Made by a program: the position numbers and the translations under genes. From the IMG/VR virus record IMGVR_UViG_3300035703_000285, positions 1 to 33,430 of that record: a stretch of DNA of 33,430 bases. The stretch is one strand, 5' to 3'. Of this stretch, positions 5,614-14,589 are shown piece after piece. Position 1 is the first letter of the stretch. Every line of letters begins with the position of its first letter. Under the pieces are notes generated by a model. It did no database searches and was not told where the DNA came from. It was given only the letters and a program-made list of their open reading frames with translations. Origin of the DNA: a virus.

Positions 5614-6492
5614 CTATCGGGTGCTGGTCGTCGTGAACGTCGCATCAATGACGCGGGTGTCTATTTTCTTGGTGTTCAGGTGGATCAGTTTCAGCTTCAT
5701 CCAGTAGCCACCCAATGGCTTCGGCGGTCTGCCTCTCTCAACGTGAAAGCCACCAACTCCTCCCTGATACTCCTCCTTGTATGTCGCTGTACGAATTTGG
5801 TGCAGAGGCCGTTGTTTGATTATATAGTCGCTTCGGTTGAGGTAGGTGATGACGTTGACGTGATGATACAACTCATGCACGTGCCCTTGCCAAGTGCAGT
5901 CGTAGCCTTCGACCATCGCCATGATTCGCTGGTCTTGGATGACGCCTTTGGTCACTGGGCCGCCTCCGCCTGAACCGTGGTAGTAGTGCATCGCAAAGCG
6001 TGTGCGGTGGTTGACTTTAGCACTGTGCGTGAATCCGAACAGGATCGCGCCGCCGTATCCGCCGAGTTGGACGTCAGTGCCGCACTCGTGGTTCAAGAGC
6101 ATCACGAACATCTGCAACGCGTCGAACTCAACATTACGGATGACGCTCGTTTCGTGGTTGCCGTAGCCAATTAGAGCGATGTGCTTAGCATACGGCTTAA
6201 ACCAATTAACAGCGTCGTTCACCACCGCTTGCAGGTAGTTGCCCTTGTTGTGTTCAGGCCTGATTTCATCCTTTCCCCTGCGTGGATCGCCTCTGCCTTG
6301 CATGAGGCAGAACGTGTCGCCGTTCATGATGACCTTGGCGTTCCGGCGCACGGCTTCGTCGAGGTGGCTTTTGAGTAGGTCGCGATCGCACTTCGGGTTG
6401 TCCCAGTGCAGGTCGCTGATGAGCAGAAACTCCGCATCCTTCCCTTCGCAGTCGAACGTATGCACATTCGCTGCGTGTCGGGTTATTTTCAT
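5614..6492 (-). CDS. Calcineurin-like metallophosphoesterase, 292 aa
   Basis: The metal-binding motifs appear in order: SDLHWD (Asp27, His29), GDT (58-60), GNHE (111-114) and GHVH (203-206). The start at 6492 is 2 nt after the holin-candidate stop, with the leader AACCCAAACCATAACT. A longer frame to 6831 would read through the holin gene. Homologous enzymes cut phosphomonoesters or phosphodiesters, including nucleic acids. Its position between holin candidate and endolysin is common in Bacteroidota phages, but its role there is not established. Confidence 0.9.
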   Translation of the reverse strand: MKITRHAANVHTFDCEGKDAEFLLISDLHWDNPKCDRDLLKSHLDEAVRRNAKVIMNGDTFCLMQGRGDPRRGKDEIRPEHNKGNYLQAVVNDAVNWFKPYAKHIALIGYGNHETSVIRNVEFDALQMFVMLLNHECGTDVQLGGYGGAILFGFTHSAKVNHRTRFAMHYYHGSGGGGPVTKGVIQDQRIMAMVEGYDCTWQGHVHELYHHVNVITYLNRSDYIIKQRPLHQIRTATYKEEYQGGVGGFHVERGRPPKPLGGYWMKLKLIHLNTKKIDTRVIDATFTTTSTR

Positions 6493-6494
6493 AG

Positions 6495-6797
6495 TTATGG
6501 TTTGGGTTCGGTTGGTGTTGCTTTGAGCAGCTTCAAGATGCGTGTTTCCAGCACCTCCGTGATTTTGACGCCTGAGAATCCCACGATGAAAGCGAGGCCG
6601 TACTCGATGTTCGGTGCTTGGATGTTGAGAATGCCGATTATCACTGGCGCGATGTAGGTTGCCGATAGCGTGCCGCTTAGCACCGCCACCAGTTGCAGCT
6701 TCCAGTTCTTCATACGAGGAGCGAGCAGGAGCGCACCTGCGAAACCTGCGATGGTCAATCCGATGTTGATGCCGATTGATTTGAGGAAGTCTATCAT
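6495..6797 (-). CDS. Small membrane protein, holin candidate, 100 aa
   Basis: Three hydrophobic segments (residues about 8-27, 35-56 and 62-80) and a charged C-terminal tail (KLLKATPTEPKP) are compatible with a class I holin. The gene is 2.5 kb or less from an amidase without a signal peptide and a u-spanin, so a membrane-permeabilising partner is expected here. It overlaps the upstream stop as ATGA. The holin assignment rests on topology and position, not on a recognised motif. Confidence 0.6.
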   Translation of the reverse strand: MIDFLKSIGINIGLTIAGFAGALLLAPRMKNWKLQLVAVLSGTLSATYIAPVIIGILNIQAPNIEYGLAFIVGFSGVKITEVLETRILKLLKATPTEPKP

Positions 6798-7033
6798 TTG
6801 TTTGCGTTGTAATCTTTCGTGTACTGCTCATCCCAACCTAAAAATGTATGGACACCTATTGGCTTTGGATAGACCTCATACGGCTTGTATGCGATGTCAG
6901 GCTCTGCGTCCCAAAGAATGTCGACGCAATATGTGCCCTCAATGATGCCGAGCGGCACTGCGAAACCTTGCGGCACTGGTAGCGCGGTGAATGTCGCTTC
7001 GTTGGGGAAGGCGTATTTGCGGAAGGTCGGCAT
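6794..7033 (-). CDS. Hypothetical protein, 79 aa, downstream of the fibre-like gene
   Basis: No family recognised. It is a short proline- and aromatic-rich protein with probable beta structure (FAVPLGIIEGTYCVDILWDA) and a C-terminal segment GVHTFLGWDEQYTKDY. It starts directly after the fibre-like gene stop. The position suggests a fibre accessory or chaperone-like role, but this is only context. Confidence 0.65.
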   Translation of the reverse strand: MPTFRKYAFPNEATFTALPVPQGFAVPLGIIEGTYCVDILWDAEPDIAYKPYEVYPKPIGVHTFLGWDEQYTKDYNANK

Positions 7034-8473
7034 TTATAGTCGGGTTAATTCGGCGAGTTGGTCGTTAGATAGCCGCGTGGTGTAGAGTGCAGCGGCGCGG
7101 ATGCGGTCGTTGAGGAAATTCGTTGAGGCACTCGTTCCAATCTTGCCTAAAAAAACAGAAGTGCAGGCAGGCACTCCACCGCTACTATCAGTGCCAATTT
7201 GTGTGCCGTTGACGTAAAAGGCGAAGTCGCCACTCGCATAAGTCAATGCACACTTGTAAACACCATTAACCTGCCCTGATGCTGTGCTTATATCAACAAC
7301 ATCGGCACTTGCCGTTGTCACTATTGCCTGCAACGTGCGATTTGCACCTACCTGTATCATAATGCGCTCATTGCTCGTTCCGTTTGAACAGGTTAATATA
7401 CGTCCACTTGCTATCCAGTTTCTTAAATCCACCTCCGCATAAATCGTCCCCTCGGTTTGGCCTATCAGCCCACTCACGAGCGCACCCGATGCGCTGATGA
7501 CATCAGCGGCACGGCTGACTGCTCCTGACGTTGTGGGGATGTATGTGGTCGCGACGCTGCCTAATTCACCTTGCGCACCCCAAACATAAAATTCTGCGCT
7601 TAAATCATTGCCTTGATTTTGTCGGAATCCAAAGCCCAGTAACTCTCTATTCCCTGATGCTAAAGTGCTGACTTTTGTTGTTTCAACTCTCTGCCAATCA
7701 TTAGTGAGTGTAACCAAAATCATGTTTATAATAGCACTTCCATTCCATTGCCACACATTTATCTGCTTTCCAACTTGATTGCTATCTTTTGCTCTTATGT
7801 AAATTGTGCTTGTATATGTTCCAGAAACCGCTAAATTTTGTATTTGAGATACATAAGTTGAACTGCCCGTAGAGCCTGTAACGTTAAGCCTTGTCATTGA
7901 CACTAATGATGCGCTCTGCGTGCCATCAGGAGCAATAATTCCTGATACATTATTCTGAACCGAAGTGCTTGTCCCTTGTAAACTTGCTGAATCAAACCAT
8001 TGCGAAAAAGTTGATACAGTTCCGCTTGTTATGTTTTGACTTTGAAACACCAAATTCTGCCCACTCGCCTCCACCAACAAGCCGGGACACGACTGCCCCA
8101 GCCAATCGATGCGCGGCACTCCCGATGCGACGCTCTCAATCAAACCGCTGCTATTCACGCGCGTCGCCGTAGTGTTGCGACTGACGGTGAAACGCATCGT
8201 GCTATCCTCGGCCACAAACGGAGGCACGTCTTGGTATAGGTTGCCGGCCTTGTAGAATTGCGGAACGATCAGCATCGACGGTGTCGATGGCAGTCCGTCG
8301 GTGTACACGTCTTGACCGCGCGCCACCAAGCAGCTGCCTGTGCCAGCGTTTTCATCTTCGACAGTTGCACCTGCGCCCTTTGCGCCTTCACGCGCCGCCG
8401 CCCACTGCGTCTTGTAGGGGTTTGTGCCGTGTTGCGCGACGAACGGCAAGCCGTAGCCAATGCCTAATGCCAT
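7034..8473 (-). CDS. Tail-fibre-like adhesin with carbohydrate-binding modules, 479 aa
   Basis: An N-terminal segment (about 1-85) may attach to the virion. It is followed by a module often seen in phage adhesins (TMRFTVSRNTTATRVNSSG, then RIDWLGQSCPGLLVE and a NLVFQSQNI segment). A CBM-like jelly roll (about 165-320, ending AQGELGSVATTYIPT) comes next, then a C-terminal LamG/concanavalin-type domain (about 335-479, TIYAEVDLRNW, FAFYVNGTQIG, DRIRAAALYTTRLS). Such proteins bind host glycans. The base composition is locally more A/T-rich around 7700-8050 than in flanking genes, a possible sign of module exchange. Confidence 0.8.
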   Translation of the reverse strand: MALGIGYGLPFVAQHGTNPYKTQWAAAREGAKGAGATVEDENAGTGSCLVARGQDVYTDGLPSTPSMLIVPQFYKAGNLYQDVPPFVAEDSTMRFTVSRNTTATRVNSSGLIESVASGVPRIDWLGQSCPGLLVEASGQNLVFQSQNITSGTVSTFSQWFDSASLQGTSTSVQNNVSGIIAPDGTQSASLVSMTRLNVTGSTGSSTYVSQIQNLAVSGTYTSTIYIRAKDSNQVGKQINVWQWNGSAIINMILVTLTNDWQRVETTKVSTLASGNRELLGFGFRQNQGNDLSAEFYVWGAQGELGSVATTYIPTTSGAVSRAADVISASGALVSGLIGQTEGTIYAEVDLRNWIASGRILTCSNGTSNERIMIQVGANRTLQAIVTTASADVVDISTASGQVNGVYKCALTYASGDFAFYVNGTQIGTDSSGGVPACTSVFLGKIGTSASTNFLNDRIRAAALYTTRLSNDQLAELTRL

Positions 8474-8814
8474 TAGACTGCGCTTACGATGGTTACGCCT
8501 TGCATCGAATAGCCAATGACACTGCCTGCGTTTAGCGTCACGGCGGCGATCCTGCGGCCGTTGTTGGCGGCTATGATCATGCCCGGACTAAACGCCTGCC
8601 CTGATGGAAATAAGCCGATACCACCACCACTCACCGCCGTCATCATATTCGTTCCGTTGCTATCCGTTAGCGTCGTGAACTTCGCCTCTTGGTTGACGAC
8701 CAGTACGTCATAGGTGCGACCTGTCACCGATGAAACTGCGCCAGCGCCGACTGCCAGCACTTCGGCAGCCATTCCGCGCCCGAGTAGCGCATCCATTTGT
8801 TGTCCTACGTTCAT
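8473..8814 (-). CDS. Small structural-type protein, 113 aa
   Basis: The sequence is glycine/alanine-rich and beta-prone (LAVGAGAVSSVTGRTYDVLVV, FSPGMIIAANNGRRIAAVTL). It starts at 8814 with MNVGQQMDALLGRGM. GATATTTA lies 18 nt upstream of its ATG. It lies between connector proteins and the fibre-like gene, so a decoration, connector or fibre-base role is possible. No specific family recognised. Confidence 0.7.
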   Translation of the reverse strand: MNVGQQMDALLGRGMAAEVLAVGAGAVSSVTGRTYDVLVVNQEAKFTTLTDSNGTNMMTAVSGGGIGLFPSGQAFSPGMIIAANNGRRIAAVTLNAGSVIGYSMQGVTIVSAV

Positions 8815-8876
8815 TGTCTTATTCTTTATGTGTAAATATCGTTTTGCCTAATTCTATGCAATTCTGAAATCGTGTT

Positions 8877-9386
8877 TTAACTTGTCGGTATTTGGCAGAC
8901 GTTGCGGCTGAATGGTAACTCAAAAACGACCGTTGCCTGCCATCCTGCGACCTTGTCATCTCGCGCCTCCACAAAACGCGTAGCACTCACCGCGCCGGTG
9001 ATTGTGTAGTCGCGATCAGGATCATCGGTGAACTCCGCAACAAGGTCCTGCATGATCCGTAAGGTGTCGCTTAGCACCTCATCCTCGTTGTCAGTCCACC
9101 GGTAGACCACGCTGCCGCTTATCGTCGCATCCAGTCCGCGCAAGTCTGCAACGCGGTCCATAACAAGCACGCTGACGGTTAGGTTGGTAGCACCGATAGG
9201 CATTGACGCGCTCTGCGCATCGACGAACAACAGCGGGTAGATAACCCTATCCCTGTCGGCCGTCCGTAGGTTTATCGTGTTGTCCGTGCCGATCGCCAGC
9301 GGATCGCCGAACCCCACCGCGTTGATCTGCAGGTGCGACTGTGCGAAGGCTATCAGGTCGTTTTTGATTGTCACCCAACTGCTCAT
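8877..9386 (-). CDS. Neck/tail-terminator-like protein, 169 aa
   Basis: The pattern is that of small neck proteins: an N-terminal helix (SSWVTIKNDLIAFAQSHLQ), beta strands (VIYPLLFVDA, NLTVSVLVMD), and a central helix with acidic residues (EDEVLSDTLRIMQDLVAEFT). Two C-terminal strands follow (TRFVEARDDKVAGWQATVVF). It follows portal and connector genes, where head-tail joining proteins usually lie. The assignment is by pattern and order, so it is a probable rather than certain head-tail connector or tail completion protein. Confidence 0.7.
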   Translation of the reverse strand: MSSWVTIKNDLIAFAQSHLQINAVGFGDPLAIGTDNTINLRTADRDRVIYPLLFVDAQSASMPIGATNLTVSVLVMDRVADLRGLDATISGSVVYRWTDNEDEVLSDTLRIMQDLVAEFTDDPDRDYTITGAVSATRFVEARDDKVAGWQATVVFELPFSRNVCQIPTS

Positions 9387-9425
9387 AAAATTGCTTTAGT
9401 TTGTTTACATTCTTGCTGTGCGCCA

Positions 9426-9992
9426 TCAAAAGTAGTTGCGTCGGTTTTCAGGGTAGTCCAGCGGATCGCGATACCTGCCCCTGCGACCAAGCACCATCCC
9501 TGTCTGATATGCGCTGTTGGCCGGGTAGATCGTGTCAATCGCAACTGGCGGGTTGTCAAAGAGCGGGAATAGCGTGTGGTTCTCCTGCAAGTATCGCGTG
9601 ATGCGCTCGGTGTACCACTCCGCGTCATCGCGGCTTTTGTCCATCAGTCGCGTCATCTCACGCTCGCTCATTGGCGACGACTCCGTGCTGCTCCTGCGAT
9701 CCATGCCTTTATTCATGAACTTAAACGCCAGCACCATCGGAAGTTCAAAGTACATCCACTGAATGATGGCGGGTTGAATGTAGGTCTGCATCAGCGTCGT
9801 GTTGTTAGCCGACAAAGTTCCGGCGATTACCTGCGTCACGAGTTCCGCGTATAGCGCCGATCCCACCGCTGGCTGAATGTGCATCTCCTGAACTTTGACA
9901 ATGGTAGGGCGTAGCTGTGTGTAGCTTACGTTCTCGCTGATGACGGAGTTTTCGATCAGCGTATTTTCGCTTATAAATAGTGCCTTGCTCAT
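9426..9992 (-). CDS. Head-tail connector-like protein (DUF6712-type), 188 aa
   Basis: The N-terminal pattern (ALFISENTLIENSVISENV, then YTQLRPTIVKVQEMHIQPAVG) and the following helices (QTYIQPAIIQWMYFELPMVL) are typical of the DUF6712 family found next to portal genes in Bacteroidota phages. These are thought to be adaptors below the portal. The start overlaps the portal stop as ATGA. Confidence 0.8.
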   Translation of the reverse strand: MSKALFISENTLIENSVISENVSYTQLRPTIVKVQEMHIQPAVGSALYAELVTQVIAGTLSANNTTLMQTYIQPAIIQWMYFELPMVLAFKFMNKGMDRRSSTESSPMSEREMTRLMDKSRDDAEWYTERITRYLQENHTLFPLFDNPPVAIDTIYPANSAYQTGMVLGRRGRYRDPLDYPENRRNYF

Positions 9993-12040
9993 TCGACGAT
10001 TCTTTCAACTTGTGTACCTTTTTTGATTACCAACTGCTGCACCCACATATGCCGGCAGCTTGGCCGGTGCCTGCCATCTTCCAGCGTCAGCCATCCGCCT
10101 CTGCGCTCCCAGACGCTATATCCCATCAATGCCGTAAGCTGGTTGATGTCATCGCGTGTGTATAGCCGCGCGCTGCTCAAGTCCATCATGACTTGGCAGA
10201 ACTTGCGGCTTTTGTCGTAACCGTCAGCCTTGCTCAACCCCCGATATTCTGGCCGCCAGTCGTAGCGGTAGCGCACCTCGACAATCGGCTCTGGCACTTT
10301 CTCCTCTTTGGTCGCCTCACCAATGCCGCGCTTCAACGGATACTTGTTGACTTGCAGGAGGTACTGGATGCGCTTGCGGATTCGCGCCTTGCTCACCCCG
10401 AACTCTTTGGCCATTTCTTCAACGGTGGCGTCCTCGCGTTTGCGCCTGTATTTTACGATTTTGTCGTCCAGCGCCTTATCTTGGTCGGAAATTGCAAACT
10501 GCATGAAGAACTCCGCCTCGCCGTATTCGTTGAAGTCCAATTCGCGCTCTTGCAGTACCTCGAAGCTTTCACGCACCTCACCGAACTGCTGGCCAACTTG
10601 CGCAAGAAACTCCAGCTCATCAGCTTCATCGCTGAACGCCTGCTCCTTCACGCCCAGTAGCTGGTCAACCTGTTCGGCGTTGAGGCCGAAGCCAGCGGTC
10701 AGCATCGTGCGCGCCTGTTCGAGCGTGACCTTGCCTTGTGAATAGTGACGCACAATACGCATCAGGTTTTGATACTGCCTGCCTGAAAGCGTCTTAATAG
10801 CTTCATTAACGCCAGCGCTGGCTTCTACGGCCACTTCCCCTGCGTCGGGTGCCGCCTCTGCAAGTGGCTCATAGCCTGCCTTCTCGCGTAGTTCGTCCTG
10901 CGTCAAAATCTGCATCAGCGCTTGCTCTGAAAGCTGCTCGGTGATCGGATCGAATGGCTGCAAGTACAAGCACTCGTAGCCGTTGAACGACGTTAGGTAG
11001 TTAATCATCCTCTCGACGATCAGAACGCGGTTCATGATGTAGGTGTTCTTAAACAGCTCAAACGCCTCTGCCAGCTCCTTGCGGCCTCCAAGCTGCCCCT
11101 CGGTTCTGATGCCAAACAGCATCGGCGAGGTGACGTTGTGCGCGACGAAAATCTCCTGTTGGATTTGCTTGTTCAGCAGGTCAAACTGCTTGTCAAGGTC
11201 GCTTGGTGTCAGCGACTGAATGCTCGGCGCGTTTTCCTTGCCGGTGCTGAACGTCAGCACGAAGCGCCCTGCGTTGTTTGCGCCGCTGAACTTGTTGCGC
11301 ATCTGCCGCTCAATCTCTTGCTTTTCTTCGTCAGTAGGGATGCCATCGGCGAAGTTGATCATCTGCCCACCCCAGAACTGGTTGCGGATGTTGCTGATAT
11401 GAAACTTAGCAATCTCAACGTCGCACTCAATGTATGCCAGCGCGCCTTGGTAGTTTGGCAATGGGTAGTGCTTGACACCTGCTGCGTAGTGCCTGTAATA
11501 AAAAAGCTGCTTGCCGACGCGGTTATTCGGGTCGAACTTGGGCATGCGCTCAACTTCCGCGCCCTTCGGGTACTGGCGGATCATACGCTCGTCGTACCAA
11601 TCGGCAATCAGAAACATCGTATCATCCAGCGACACGCGCACCTTTTCAAACGGCACATGTTCAATGAAGGCGATGCCGCCACCCCTGTTCCACGTCACCG
11701 CAAGCGCGAAGCCGTTGAACAGCTCAAGGTCTAAAACGAACTTTTGCGTCAAGTCGTTGAGGTCATCGTCTTCGTTGACGTCAGCCATGAACGCCTCCGC
11801 CTTTGCCTGCTGCGCAACGGTGGTCTTGTCTGCATCCACTGCCCAGCCTTTGCCAGCAATGTAGTTGCATTTGCCGTTGATGATCGCGTTGTGCTTCGCG
11901 CTTTTCTTGTATATGTCGAGCAAATAATACGGGTAGTCGTTCATCTCCCCGAAGGTATACAGGTCGTTAGCCTTGCTTTGCAGCATCAAAGGGTAGCGAT
12001 AGTCCGCCTGTGGGATGAAGCTAAAATTCAGTTTAGTCAT
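9989..12040 (-). CDS. Portal protein with C-terminal extension, 683 aa
   Basis: The start at 12040 (MTKLNFSFIPQADYRYPLML) overlaps the previous stop; the longer frame to 12097 is an artefact. Residues about 40-440 follow the portal fold, including KCNYIAGKGWAVD, the stem region with KQIQQEIFVAHNVTSPMLFG and the clip region ending YLQPFDPITEQLSEQ. Portals form the dodecameric ring for DNA entry. The extension (about 440-683) contains helices, a helix-turn-helix-like segment (EMAKEFGVSKARIRKRIQYLL) and a WRPEYRGLS..C domain with several Cys/His residues. The gene lies far from the terminase, unusual for a portal. Confidence 0.9.
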   Translation of the reverse strand: MTKLNFSFIPQADYRYPLMLQSKANDLYTFGEMNDYPYYLLDIYKKSAKHNAIINGKCNYIAGKGWAVDADKTTVAQQAKAEAFMADVNEDDDLNDLTQKFVLDLELFNGFALAVTWNRGGGIAFIEHVPFEKVRVSLDDTMFLIADWYDERMIRQYPKGAEVERMPKFDPNNRVGKQLFYYRHYAAGVKHYPLPNYQGALAYIECDVEIAKFHISNIRNQFWGGQMINFADGIPTDEEKQEIERQMRNKFSGANNAGRFVLTFSTGKENAPSIQSLTPSDLDKQFDLLNKQIQQEIFVAHNVTSPMLFGIRTEGQLGGRKELAEAFELFKNTYIMNRVLIVERMINYLTSFNGYECLYLQPFDPITEQLSEQALMQILTQDELREKAGYEPLAEAAPDAGEVAVEASAGVNEAIKTLSGRQYQNLMRIVRHYSQGKVTLEQARTMLTAGFGLNAEQVDQLLGVKEQAFSDEADELEFLAQVGQQFGEVRESFEVLQERELDFNEYGEAEFFMQFAISDQDKALDDKIVKYRRKREDATVEEMAKEFGVSKARIRKRIQYLLQVNKYPLKRGIGEATKEEKVPEPIVEVRYRYDWRPEYRGLSKADGYDKSRKFCQVMMDLSSARLYTRDDINQLTALMGYSVWERRGGWLTLEDGRHRPSCRHMWVQQLVIKKGTQVERIVE

Positions 12041-12842
12041 AAGAAACGTAGTCGATCGTGTTTGTTGTACTCGTGAAACTGCCCTCCGTCGTTTCAATCA
12101 TCGCCAATCCTGTTTCGATCACCCTTGGCGCGGTTGCTGGCAGAAGAAAGCGGCGCATGGCTCTGGTGTAGCGGTTAGAGGTATTGTCTTTGCTGTGAGT
12201 GCCTGTAACTCCGTTATTGAAGTTAATAGTGTAGGCTTCATCAGCATCGTATTCAAATGATGTCCAATAGGTGTGATTTGCGAAATTGCCTAATCCTGCG
12301 TTATGCAGCTTAACTCGCATCTCGCTCAATTCGCCCACTGATGGCAGGAACCAATCGCTAAATCCGTTCAGCACCAAGTCATTGGCAAGCCGTGCAGCGA
12401 TGCCAGCAGTTGCGCAACCTGCCACGATTGCTGCGGTATTGGCAATGCCTTGACCTATCTGCCCAGACAAGCCTCCAATGAACGTCCCCTTACACCCCCA
12501 AGGCGCATTCGTAGATTGGTCTGATTCCGCCGTTATGTAGGCATAACCGCTGTCGGTAAATGTGTACAAGCCGCCCTGCACGAAGTCGCCAGCAGCGTAG
12601 CTGGCAGGGTTCTCGGTGACCTCGTAGCGATACTGCCCTTTGTCCAACGCGCCCAACGTAAACGCGAATTTGTCGTAGCGGCTTTCGTAGCTGCTTAGGT
12701 TGTCAACGGCGTTGAGGTATATGTCAGTGGCTTCCAGCGTCGCCAAGTTGGTCAGCCGCAAGCGGTAGACCGTCGCGCTGTTCGCACGCTCGGTCCACGT
12801 CACCGCTATCGTGTTGCTTTGGCTGGCTTTCAGGTATAGCAT
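12033..12842 (-). CDS. Virion protein with C-terminal lectin-fold (DUF1566/Lcl-type) domain, 269 aa
   Basis: The N-terminal about 100 residues (MLYLKASQSNTIAVTWTERA, then RYDKFAFTLGALDKGQYRYE) resemble a short beta module common beside structural genes of Bacteroidota phages. Residues about 105-255 show the Lcl C-terminal/DUF1566 pattern: GFSDWFLPSVGELSEM, a YWTSFEYD strand and TRAMRRF near the end. This is a C-type-lectin-like fold used for ligand binding and is the fold of several diversity-generating retroelement targets. No reverse transcriptase or template repeat was seen here. A receptor-binding or head-fibre role is inferred. The start overlaps the GT4 gene by 119 nt. Confidence 0.75.
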   Translation of the reverse strand: MLYLKASQSNTIAVTWTERANSATVYRLRLTNLATLEATDIYLNAVDNLSSYESRYDKFAFTLGALDKGQYRYEVTENPASYAAGDFVQGGLYTFTDSGYAYITAESDQSTNAPWGCKGTFIGGLSGQIGQGIANTAAIVAGCATAGIAARLANDLVLNGFSDWFLPSVGELSEMRVKLHNAGLGNFANHTYWTSFEYDADEAYTINFNNGVTGTHSKDNTSNRYTRAMRRFLLPATAPRVIETGLAMIETTEGSFTSTTNTIDYVSYD

Positions 12843-13926
12843 GGAGTTCTTTTATTGAAATATCCCTTGCGACGTTTTTATACAAATTGAACCGCCTCCG
12901 CGTGATCTCATCAATGTCCAGTCGCTTCTGCATCTTCGCCGTCAGCCTGTCTGCCATCTCGCGCACCATCGCTGGCTCATTGATCATAGCCTTCATTGAC
13001 TTGTACCACTTCTTCGGCTGCTTTTCGTCCACCAGAACGCCATCCCATCCGTCGGTGATGCAATCCGCATACATGCAAACGTTGCTGGCGATGATGGCCT
13101 TGTTCATCCACGCTGCCTCCGTAACCTTCAGCTCGGACTTTAGCCTGTTGAACTTGTTGTCCCTCAGCGGTGCCAGCGCAACGTCCACGAAGTTGTAGCC
13201 GCCAACATACGAGTAGATGTCAGCCGCCTGAATGCGTCCGTAGTTGTTGTTCTTGCCGCGATTGCTGAAGACCTGCTCGTATTGTTGGTAAATCGGGTTA
13301 TTCTCATTCCATCCTGCAAGGTATAGCATGTAGCGGCCTTCCAGCGACTGGTCATCGCAGAGGCGCGACAATGGCAGCTCCAGCAAGGCGACATCCTCGG
13401 TGTGTTGCGCCGCGCCGAAGTAGCCAAACCGCAGACGCTCGCTCTGTGTCGGGTTACGCTTGAATTGGTCGTAAAGTAAGTGCGGCACGTTCTCGCATAT
13501 CGTGACGTTCTTATTCAGCTTTATGATCTCATCACGCAGGTACGTCGTCGTCGTGATGACCGCATCCGCAAGTTTGACGTGTTCAGCAACAATGGCAGAC
13601 ATATTGGTGTCATGGTAGTGTTTGTAGAAGCTATGCCCTGTCCCCAAGTGCCAGTAGTCGTCCATGTCCAAAATAATCTTCGCACCGTATTGGCGTAGAA
13701 TATCAGCGACAGGCTTGACCGCCTCAATTGGCCCTGCAATCCAAGTTCGGTTGTATAGAAACAGGTCAATCGTTCGCAGTTCTTCGTCGCTCATCGTTCG
13801 CACGTCGGCGATGCTCACGAACTCGGCTTCGCTGCTGAACATCTCATGGACACGGCTGCTTGGCATCTCCAAGCGATAGTAGCTGCACCCGGTGGGATGC
13901 TGATTATAGACGATACATACACGCAT
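12724..13926 (-). CDS. Glycosyltransferase, group 1 (GT4-like), 400 aa
   Basis: The N-terminal MRVCIVYNQHPTGCSYYRLE and the DMDDYWHLG segment begin a GT-B type fold. The C-terminal half contains the donor-binding pattern (DVALAPLRDNKFNRLKSELK, EAAWMNKAIIASNV, then DGVLVDE). It is close to group 1 glycosyltransferases carried by Bacteroidota phages. It probably transfers a sugar to a phage or host acceptor. It is the first gene after the strong terminator at 13943-13978, so it needs its own promoter or read-through. The last about 40 residues overlap the next gene and are low complexity and polar. Confidence 0.85.
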   Translation of the reverse strand: MRVCIVYNQHPTGCSYYRLEMPSSRVHEMFSSEAEFVSIADVRTMSDEELRTIDLFLYNRTWIAGPIEAVKPVADILRQYGAKIILDMDDYWHLGTGHSFYKHYHDTNMSAIVAEHVKLADAVITTTTYLRDEIIKLNKNVTICENVPHLLYDQFKRNPTQSERLRFGYFGAAQHTEDVALLELPLSRLCDDQSLEGRYMLYLAGWNENNPIYQQYEQVFSNRGKNNNYGRIQAADIYSYVGGYNFVDVALAPLRDNKFNRLKSELKVTEAAWMNKAIIASNVCMYADCITDGWDGVLVDEKQPKKWYKSMKAMINEPAMVREMADRLTAKMQKRLDIDEITRRRFNLYKNVARDISIKELHAIPESQPKQHDSGDVDRACEQRDGLPLAADQLGDAGSH

Positions 13927-13942
13927 AGAACAAAGTTAGCCC

Positions 13943-13978
13943 AAAAAAAAGAACCCTGCGCCACCATTCGCAGGGTTC
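13943..13978 (-). terminator. Strong Rho-independent terminator after the capsid/tail-tube genes
   Basis: On the minus strand a perfect 10-bp stem (GAACCCTGCG / CGCAGGGTTC, arms 13978-13969 and 13960-13951) with an 8-nt loop is followed by eight T (13950-13943). It lies 30 bp after the stop of the gene ending at 14009 and before the glycosyltransferase start at 13926. Confidence 0.95.
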
Positions 13979-14008
13979 TCCAACCAACCAAAACTGATGC
14001 TAATATAG

Positions 14009-14569
14009 CTATCCTTCGAGCGTTTGTGTCGATGAGGTGACAGCGTTTGCCGCGGCAGCCGTAACCTCAACGCATGGCTCTTCTTCCATGCCAGTTAGCG
14101 TCAACTCATTGCCGCTTCTATCACCCATCGCCGTACCTGTCTGCGACGTGCCAGCACTTACTTCGATGCCGTTGTTCTTGCCAAGTAGCCAATACTTGCC
14201 ATTTCTATCTTTAACAATAGCCATCATACGCGCCGTAGTCACCAGCCTCAACTCGTTGCGTACAGCTTGATGCAGCTTGTTGATGATAAGCGTAGCCTCC
14301 TGCTGATAAAAGACCGTGCCGTTCTCCGTTGATGCGTTTATCGTTTCCGTGAACTGGCCGACACCTTTCGGCAGTTCGTACTTGTAGAAGCCGCTGACAC
14401 CTGCACCTGTTGTGCCGCTGCCAACGCTTCCAGTTATCGCTGTCACCTGCGATGACGCGTTAGTGACTATGCTTGTAACCGCCGTGAATGGCGCAAGCCT
14501 AATCTCCGTAATGCCGCCGACGCTGTCGCGGCATCCTAATTTATATCCAGTTGTTAGAGCGCAAGCCAT
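14009..14569 (-). CDS. Probable major tail (tube) protein, 186 aa
   Basis: The start MACALTTGYKLGCRDSVGGI matches a family often found just after or near the capsid gene in Bacteroidota siphoviruses. A beta-rich sequence follows, with a central segment FTETINASTENGTVFYQQEA typical of tail-tube strands. A C-terminal part (DRNGKYWLLGKNNG) is followed by a Gly/Thr-rich and Glu-containing tail. Its placement directly before a strong terminator and after the capsid gene fits a highly expressed structural protein. The tail-tube role is inferred; a capsid accessory protein is the alternative. Confidence 0.7.
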   Translation of the reverse strand: MACALTTGYKLGCRDSVGGITEIRLAPFTAVTSIVTNASSQVTAITGSVGSGTTGAGVSGFYKYELPKGVGQFTETINASTENGTVFYQQEATLIINKLHQAVRNELRLVTTARMMAIVKDRNGKYWLLGKNNGIEVSAGTSQTGTAMGDRSGNELTLTGMEEEPCVEVTAAAANAVTSSTQTLEG

Positions 14570-14589
14570 ATCTATTTCGTTTAGTTATT

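Noticed and set aside
11138-11734. 198-codon plus-strand frame
   Set aside because: It lies fully inside the portal gene on the other strand and shows no family pattern. The same holds for other plus-strand frames such as 16248-16832 and 10193-10660.
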